Source of the DNA: Anastatus disparis
Taxonomy: Eukaryota > Arthropoda > Insecta > Hymenoptera > Eupelmidae
Direction: 5' to 3'
NCBI GenBank assembly: GCA_017163975.1
Contig: JAFFSR010000237.1
Span: forward strand, 9,486,001-9,550,000
Length of the DNA: 64,000 nt
The position numbers and the translations under genes were made by a program. A model generated the notes under the pieces. It was given only the letters and a program-made list of their open reading frames with translations, was not told the origin of the DNA and did not search any database. Position 1 is the stretch's first letter; each line of letters opens with the position of its first letter. Positions 56,828 through 64,000 of this stretch are shown piece by piece.

Positions 56828-59800
56828 ATGGAAGAAGACCGAAGAAGCGGAGGCATATCTCGAAAGAAAATAGGATCACAATTGACAATTTTAACATGTT
56901 AGTAATTATTTATACATTATATGCATAAAATATTACCTAACGTAGACATGTGTAATTTTATGAAAAATAAATCTTTAGGTATTTCTTTGGCACTGGTATT
57001 GGGCGGGAGAGCAAGTTGGGCAGCGTCCCTGGATGATAGTTTAAACACTGTAACCGACACAATATCAACGAAACTGCTAGTCACGGAAGAAACAAATATA
57101 CCATCGACGACCACCGAAAGAACGAGCAACGCCATACCAGAAGCCGAGGATAATGCATCGGATATATTGAAGAAAAAGTACAATGCTAAGAAAATCGGCG
57201 AGTCTGGTATACCGCAGTCCGTACCATTAGAAGCAAAACCTTATCCATACATACACAAGACCCAAAATCAATTAGATAATAACAAAAAGACTGTGCCGGC
57301 AATTGTTAACGATCAGCTTGATAATAGCATTCAACAGACTAAAAGATCAGATCATAATAAGTCATTAAATCAAACAACAACAACAACTACCGTTCATAAT
57401 GTTACTACTAATGATATTACATCAACGTCCGAATTGAGTACCATCGAGGTAACGACCAGTACGACTATAGGTACAACCGAGAACATTGATATTACTACTG
57501 TTACTGATATTACTCCGACAACTGCTACAACAACGGTTACTGCCGATACCACGATAACCGATACTGCCCCAACAACAATCGCTAATAATGAAAGTACTGA
57601 AACTACAATTGATTTGTCGAGCACGACTACTGCGACCACGACGACCACTACTACTGGTTCATCAAGCCAAACAAGTGAAAGTACAACTATGCAACAGGAT
57701 GTTTGGTCAACGGAAACGAATTCAGAAAGTACTTATCAAAATACTCAACAGACCACCAAACCTACTTCCTCTTTCGGTATGATATACATTTTTTGAATTC
57801 CTTAGTTTTAATGCGTGTAATTTATGTTTCTGCATATTCAATGTTATTTACATTTTTTCAGTAGAAACTTCCACTGTCAGTAATGACATTTTACAAATTG
57901 ACAATGATAAATCAACGACGCCGACGAAAGAAGATGCGCTGACTACGAAATTGTTATTAAATCATAGACCAAAAGAATTGAATATCGATGCGGATATCAC
58001 AACGAGAAGCGTAGAATCTGCACCCACGATGAAAACACAAGAGGAAACATCGACAGTAATGATGAAGTATGTGTGATCTATTTAATTATTCATTAATTTT
58101 TCATGCATTATTCATTGCTTAGGAGAAGCCGATATTTTAAATTAACAAACTTGTTTTTCCTATAGCGAGGAGCCGACGATAATAACGACTGCAACTACGG
58201 AAGGATCAACAACAATGACGGCATCGGTATTGACAACAGTTGACAAAGTTCCAGCGACAACTTTAATAACAACGACCGAAAAGCCTATGACTACGCAGCC
58301 GACAATGCCATCGACGATTAAAATAATAACATCGACAACGCCGTCGCCGATTATTAAAATAATACCTACGGTTTTGTCAACTAAGGAAATAACGACTGAA
58401 TCAACGCCGATAGCAACGACTGTGGAAATTATAACGGTGCCATTGACAACTACAACACCAAAAACAACAACAACTTTAAAAACTACAACAACAGCAAAAA
58501 TAATTACAACTGCAAAACCAATGGTAGCAACTACTATGGGATTAACGACTACTACTACTACTACGGAGAATATCAAAGAAATATTAATAACTACACCAGA
58601 TAGTAAAGATACTTATAGGGTAGTTACCATTGGACAAGATGCAGATTCTGAAAGTACAACGAATATTGTATCACGTACAGTTCCTACTGATGATGTTACT
58701 GTACTCATAAAAATTACATTTGAAGGAACTTGGGAAGATGTTTGCTCGAAACTGCCAGTTTTACGACAATCCTTGGCCGATTTAGTTAACAGCAGTGCTG
58801 AAAAGTAATTTAGAACAATTTTATCTATTTATTTTATCATTGGTGCTAAATTTTATTTAGACTCGTAATCTTTGAGTAATTTTATCTTTTGATTACAATT
58901 TTTAATTTTCTCCTAACGATATCAAATTTAAGAAATTTTATTTAATTTTTTATTTTAAAGACTTCCTTTAAATTTTAATTTTAATTATTGGAATATTATT
59001 TTGTCTATTTTATCATTATCATATTTCTATTTGATTTATACATGAAATTTTATGCAAATGAATTAACATAAAATTTATTGACTCAATTTACTGTAAGCAT
59101 AAATAATAATATGCTAATCATTTAATAGGACAATATCACCGGAACAAATAGTGTTTCATCAAACGCAGTGCACAGACAATTTAACGCCGAAATCGTTGAA
59201 AACAGAAGTGCCACTGACCTCTGTGCTGGTTTACATAGTTGACAAGAATGGTAGTCTTGACAGTTCGTTGACGAAAAGTTTGCCAAGCTTATACGAAAAG
59301 TCGCAGATAGATTTTCCGTTGACGGTTAGTTTAATAAATTAAACTTTTATATATATTACAATTACATGTGATAAAATACAATATATTGATCAATTACTTT
59401 TTTTCTTTTACAGATTCAAAGTGTCGATCTGGTACAAGAACCAATAGAAGATTCCGGGGGGAATTCAATAGTTATTATAAGTGTATCATGCGTTGTTGTT
59501 GCCTGTTTAATTTTACTAGCAGGCATAGTGGTAAGCTAATACTTAACTTTTTCATATAATATCTAACTTTATCAATAAAATAATTTAATTTAACATATTA
59601 TTTCACTTAGTTCATAATGAAAAAAAGACAAGGCCGATTTAATTATGGAGAGCGTTGTCGTCCCGTATCATTAGATGCCTATAGTTTAGATAGTGTTGGA
59701 TCAGCTTACAATAGTGTAAGACGTAGTAAAATTGGCTTGAGGTCTTCAAAGCGTAGTTATGGTAATCCAACATTCGAAGATTCTGTATGTATTTAAATTT

Positions 59801-61156
59801 ATTTAAAATTATAATTTTTTTAATAATCAATTACTAACGTACATTTTATTGTACCAGAGTACCGTACCATCTCATCCATTAAATTTTGCGAGTCTCTCAA
59901 GTTTCTGCAACGAGAGCAATGCAATCTCAGAGGAATTTGCTGGTATCCCGCAAGTCTCGTCTAAAATAGATGAATTGCCTCCGGGTGCAGAAGTTAAAAA
60001 TCGATACGCGAACGTTATACCTTTGCCAGAGACTCGAGTACCTCTGCAGAGGCTAAATAATGACCCACTTACAGAATACATAAATGCAAGTTATGTTAGG
60101 GTAAGTTTCATCTTGAATTATTAAAATATATTTAGTTTAATAATTAAATAAAATAAAAAATAAATTAAATTTTGAAAATCATAGGGACCAAAAAATGCAA
60201 ACAAGTATTATATCGCCTGTCAGGCACCTACTGAAAGTACAGTTGCTGATTTTTGGCGAATGATCTGGGAACAACAGAGTAAAGTTATTATAATGTTGAC
60301 TGATCTTTTTGAGAATGGAGTTGAAAAATGCACGGAATATATACCTCCATTAGAAATAACCGACTGTCATCGACTTTATGGAGATTATCAAGTGACGTTA
60401 AAGAAACGCGAAGCCAAAGAAAAATATGGCATTTCAATGCTTCATCTCAAGGTACGACATATCCAAATATTTACATACATATTTATATCTTTATTCTTTC
60501 TTTTAGTACCAATTAAATTGTATTAAATTTTTTTTTATTACAAAATTATTATGATTCTTAATTAAATTCTTTTTAAATTAAAAATGTTATAAAAAAATTA
60601 AAAATGAAATTTAATAAAAAGAGAATTCTAATAGAAATATTATATTTCAATTTAGAAAAAATAAGTATATTAATTTTACTAAAAAATAATATTGATTTAA
60701 TTATAAATACAGAATTTGGAGAATAATACATTCCGAGAAGTTTGGCACATTTGGTACCTGTGGCCAACAAAAGGTGTGCCAACAGACGGTGCTGGAATAA
60801 TAGCCGTCCTCTTCGAAGCTCGAGCTTTACAACGAGGAGCCACAGGACCAATTGTAATACATTGTAGTCCAGGTACAGGACGTACCGGTACTGCTATAGC
60901 GCTAGATTTGGCTATAAGGCAATACGAAATAACTCGGACTGTTGACGTACCTAGAGTTGTATATACTATTCGAAGGGATCGAGCTGGATCTGTTCAGACT
61001 AAGGAACAATATGCTTTTATCTATAAAGTTTGTATTTTTTTCCTTATCTACTAATTATGAATATCTCGTTTCAAATTACTCATATTTTATTTTATATTTC
61101 AGGCACTCAATCACTATGCTAGTAAGCTCGCTGGTGGAGCTATAGATACGACTTGA
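56828..61156 (+). CDS. Receptor-type protein tyrosine phosphatase with mucin-like ectodomain, probable pseudophosphatase
   Basis: Eleven coding exons: 56828-56897, 56979-57776, 57862-58066, 58166-58804, 59129-59324, 59414-59530, 59611-59784, 59858-60100, 60185-60451, 60713-61027 and 61103-61156; 1,025 residues. An N-terminal hydrophobic signal (TILTCISLALVLGG) leads to a Thr/Ser-rich, mucin-like region to about residue 505, a membrane-proximal folded segment (about 533-640), a transmembrane helix (SIVIISVSCVVVACLILLAG, about 654-673), a basic stop-transfer KKRQGR, and one PTP domain (about 770-1020). KNRY (780-783), YINASYVRG, HCSPGTGRTG with Cys954 and Arg960, and the Q-loop QTKEQYAFIY are kept. 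The WPD loop is WPTKG (920-924), lacking the general-acid Asp. No fibronectin or Ig domains are seen. It may be the counterpart of an uncharacterised fly receptor phosphatase, but I cannot confirm which. Confidence 0.9.
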
Positions 61157-64000
61157 ATGTAAAAAAATTGTTTTATTTGAGTAACTGAACTGCAAGTAAT
61201 TAAAACTTGCTCAATTAATTGTGATATATAATTATTTCAAATGTTAAAAGTTGTCAAAAAGTAAACTATTAACATTGTCGACTTTTTAGATTCTACGTCC
61301 TTTGTACGTAAAAAATAAGTTCATATACGTAGTGATAAAAGCTAGCATTTCTAGCTAGGACCATTTACCATGCCGTTCTTTATTGATATTGAAAAAAGAA
61401 TGAGCACATTCCATTTGCAATTAAAAAAAAACACTATTTGTGTTACAACTGTAATAGAATTAGAACGAATTATTTAAACAAATTTGACGCAAGTGCGTGG
61501 GCACGTTAAAACATTGTGGTATAGCTCTTGTTTATCAAGTAACGTGTTAAATAGACAAATTAATCATATGTTTGTTACTGTTATTGTTTTCTTTTTTGTT
61601 ACAATCGTTGTATCAATTAGATATTGTGAACTCTTGAGTACATTGCTCTCTAATTTTGTAAATAATTATAAATGTATGTAGCATAATATAGGTTGAACAA
61701 ATATGTCGATATACATCAACAGTTAATATCTAGAGAAAATATTGCTCCTTCAATAATATAAATGAATATTTTACTACGTTGCTGAGAAATCAATTATTAT
61801 ATTTAATGTTATTTATTATTATAAATTTAACTAAGAGCTGTTTGTTCAATAAAAGTCTAATTTTCATACCAGGAAAATGTTGTTTCATTTTTAACTATCC
61901 TAATAGTAGCTAATATCGTAATTTGAATTAGGAAAGGATTAATAATTAAAAATAGAATCAATTATTAATTTGCAATATATTAAATTATTATTAATTTGAT
62001 TAAATACAGTATATGATAGTTATTTCATCTTATGTTATATACAATTTGTAATCTCCATTTCTCTCTCTATTTCTTACATTAAATTTTTTTATATTTAATA
62101 CAATTTTTTATTTCATTTATGTACGTCATATACATGCATATATAAAATTTTACGTATATATACATATATATTTGACATTATTTTATTTATAAGTTTTCAG
62201 ACTTTAGGCAGATAACATTAACAATACATATATGCATATAATGCATACCAAGCCTTGTACAGAAATTTATTGTTTTTTTTTATTGATCTGCTTATTAAAT
62301 TACTTATTAAATCTGTCATTCATACGATTTTTTTTAAACGTCATGATTAATGAAGTCATTTATTTATGTAGGAATAATTAGTGTCAGCAGTAGCGGTGCC
62401 TTTTCTCGAGCAGTAAAATATTATATAGAAAGATTTTCAAGATTAGCATTTAAACTAAAAAATTCAATAAGCTCTAAGAGAGCTACAAATCAACTGTGCA
62501 ACATTTTTCTTTTATCTTTTAAAGCTCGATTATTTTACGGCATATTTATTCAGGAACTTTAATATTATTATATAGTTAAGAGCGAAAATGCAGCGAGAAT
62601 TTATTTATTCGTAAAAATTCATTTCTACAATAATTTGAACGAGCGAAGTGAAGGCATTCGCTGCTTTGAGAAAGGCACCTCAAGTCGTTATCGCTTTTCT
62701 GTCCTATTATCTGGATTTAATTTTTTATTATTAAATGTATCTTTGTATAATTACTCTGCTTTCATTTCATTTACTTCTCAGGTAATATCACGTCTGCGCA
62801 ACAAACTAGCAAAAAAGATTTTTCTTTTTTTTTTCAAGAAGCTAGGTTGCTACAATATAAATAACTTATAAATTAGAAATATTTAATGGACTACAAATGT
62901 TTTAGTATGACATTTGCCTAATTGACACTCAATTATGAACCTACATGATTTTCTTTTCAAATTTATTTTTTTTTTCTTTTTGTAAACATATTTCACACAC
63001 TTTCACTCCCATTTTATCTATTCTCAATGTATATTTTATACACGATTAACAATCAGTGGACAATTTTTAAGACAATTAAAGGGCGAACCCAATTTTCCAT
63101 TAGAATACAAATCCAAGTAATATAACTCTACTATGAAACTTTGGAGTGATCAAATATATTCTTATAATTTATTTACATATTTTATTTTGAATTTTATCTA
63201 TATATAGTATTGCGATACAAATATCGCAAATTTCATTTTTTCAGGAGTTAAGAACGAATGTACAATTATAACAGATCAATATAATGATCTGCAAAATGAA
63301 AAATTACTTGGAAAGTATATTTTGCTAAATATCAAAGAAAATGATTTACTACACTTAAAAATTCTTTCAATATACATGAACTTTTTTTCATTACTTAGAT
63401 AATATTTTCTTCTTGTTGGGAAGAAATTACTTAAGTTGAAATCATTTTTATTTATTTTAAAATTATAATACTGCGGCTTACTAAAAATGCGCGGTCAAAA
63501 GAAATGATTTTAAGCAACGCCTAGCTATCGCACAAGCGTTTTAATTCAACTTATTTAATAATACTTGAATTTTACGAATAATAAACATTTGAATTAGACA
63601 GAAGGACGTTGTCATATTAAATAATAATTTTTTACATTAAATTTAATGTAAAGTTTCTTATTTTTTTCATTTTTAATAGCGATGGCGCATTTTTTTGGTA
63701 TTGAAATAAAATAAAATTGCATATCTTTATAGAATATTTTAAGAATTCAAATATGCAATCATATTTTATAACATTTTTAAACTTAAAGAAAATTTAAAAG
63801 GCATTTTAATCACTTGACGAATGATCGACCTATTAGCATCAAACGATTTTCAAACGGGAATCAATCATACAGGATTTTCTAACTAGTCACGTTTTAAATG
63901 TTCAAAATGTCTTTTATAATCTTTGAAACCTCTTAAATATTAAGGATACAAATGTTGTGAAATACGTATGAATTTGGGTACGTATAGAGAAGGATGGCAA
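61157..64000. other. Receptor phosphatase 3' UTR and AT-rich flank
   Basis: The 3' UTR probably runs about 700 bases to the signal at 61848. Beyond it are TA-rich stretches (62130-62175), homopolymers and short frames (62350-62562, 62635-62871) with no recognisable domain. No further gene is supported up to the window end. Confidence 0.45.
61848..61853 (+). terminator. Candidate poly(A) signal of the receptor phosphatase gene
   Basis: AATAAA preceded by TTTGTTC and followed within 40 bases by T-rich and GT-containing sequence (AAAATGTTGTTTCATTTTT), a good match to a cleavage/polyadenylation context. It is about 690 bases past the stop. Confidence 0.5.

Noticed and set aside
57394..58576. Long Val-rich frames on - opposite the receptor phosphatase (57394-57648, 58160-58576)
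   Set aside because: They are complements of the Thr-rich ACN codons (ACN reads NGT, giving Val/Ser/Gly/Cys) and have no independent support.
61157..64000. Frames at 62350-62562 and 62635-62871 as small genes
   Set aside because: They are short, in AT-rich DNA after a good poly(A) signal, and show no domain or splice partner.

Overview
The window is AT-rich animal DNA with intron-split genes and GT-AG splicing, and the protein sequences read as insect. The p38 kinase and the Na-K-Cl cotransporter are closest to insect relatives known to me. A hymenopteran is a reasonable guess, but nothing here proves the order. There are no operons, CRISPR arrays, rRNA genes or convincing functional tRNA genes.

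Layout, left to right: (1) the last two coding exons of an RGK-type small GTPase on + (3215-4854), with its earlier exons outside the window; (2) about 11.6 kb with no supported gene; (3) MPC2, a mitochondrial pyruvate carrier subunit, on + (16495-17344), converging on PPWD1, a WD40-cyclophilin spliceosome-associated protein, on - (17423-20137), with 78 bases between stop codons; (4) a p38 MAP kinase on - (22073-27262), head to head with a UBL7-like ubiquitin-like/UBA protein on + (28717-30496); (5) a 5.5 kb UTR/promoter-like stretch leading into an NKCC-type cation-chloride cotransporter on + (35959-45404, 18 coding exons found); (6) about 11.4 kb with no supported gene; (7) a receptor-type protein tyrosine phosphatase on + (56828-61156) with a Thr-rich mucin-like ectodomain, one membrane pass and one phosphatase domain; (8) a 3' flank with no further gene seen.

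Main observations. The p38 gene carries two alternative versions of one exon, each exactly 80 bp, in the same phase and mutually exclusive in reading logic; they occupy the position of the alternative exon 9 pair in vertebrate MAPK14. The receptor phosphatase keeps the catalytic Cys and Arg but has lost the WPD-loop general acid (WPT), so it is probably a pseudophosphatase or a slow enzyme. Six copies of a tRNA-derived SINE family are scattered through introns and intergenic DNA; one has a perfect 12-bp target-site duplication, and the family shares a 3' inverted repeat. The cotransporter intron holds a 26-bp copy of its own exon 2 beside a potential pseudoknot-forming inverted repeat.

The genes look like ordinary dispersed housekeeping and signalling genes rather than a functional cluster. 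The only loose thematic link is stress and osmotic signalling (p38, NKCC), which is not evidence of co-regulation. Exon boundaries were assigned by reading frame, splice consensus and family resemblance, without transcript data.
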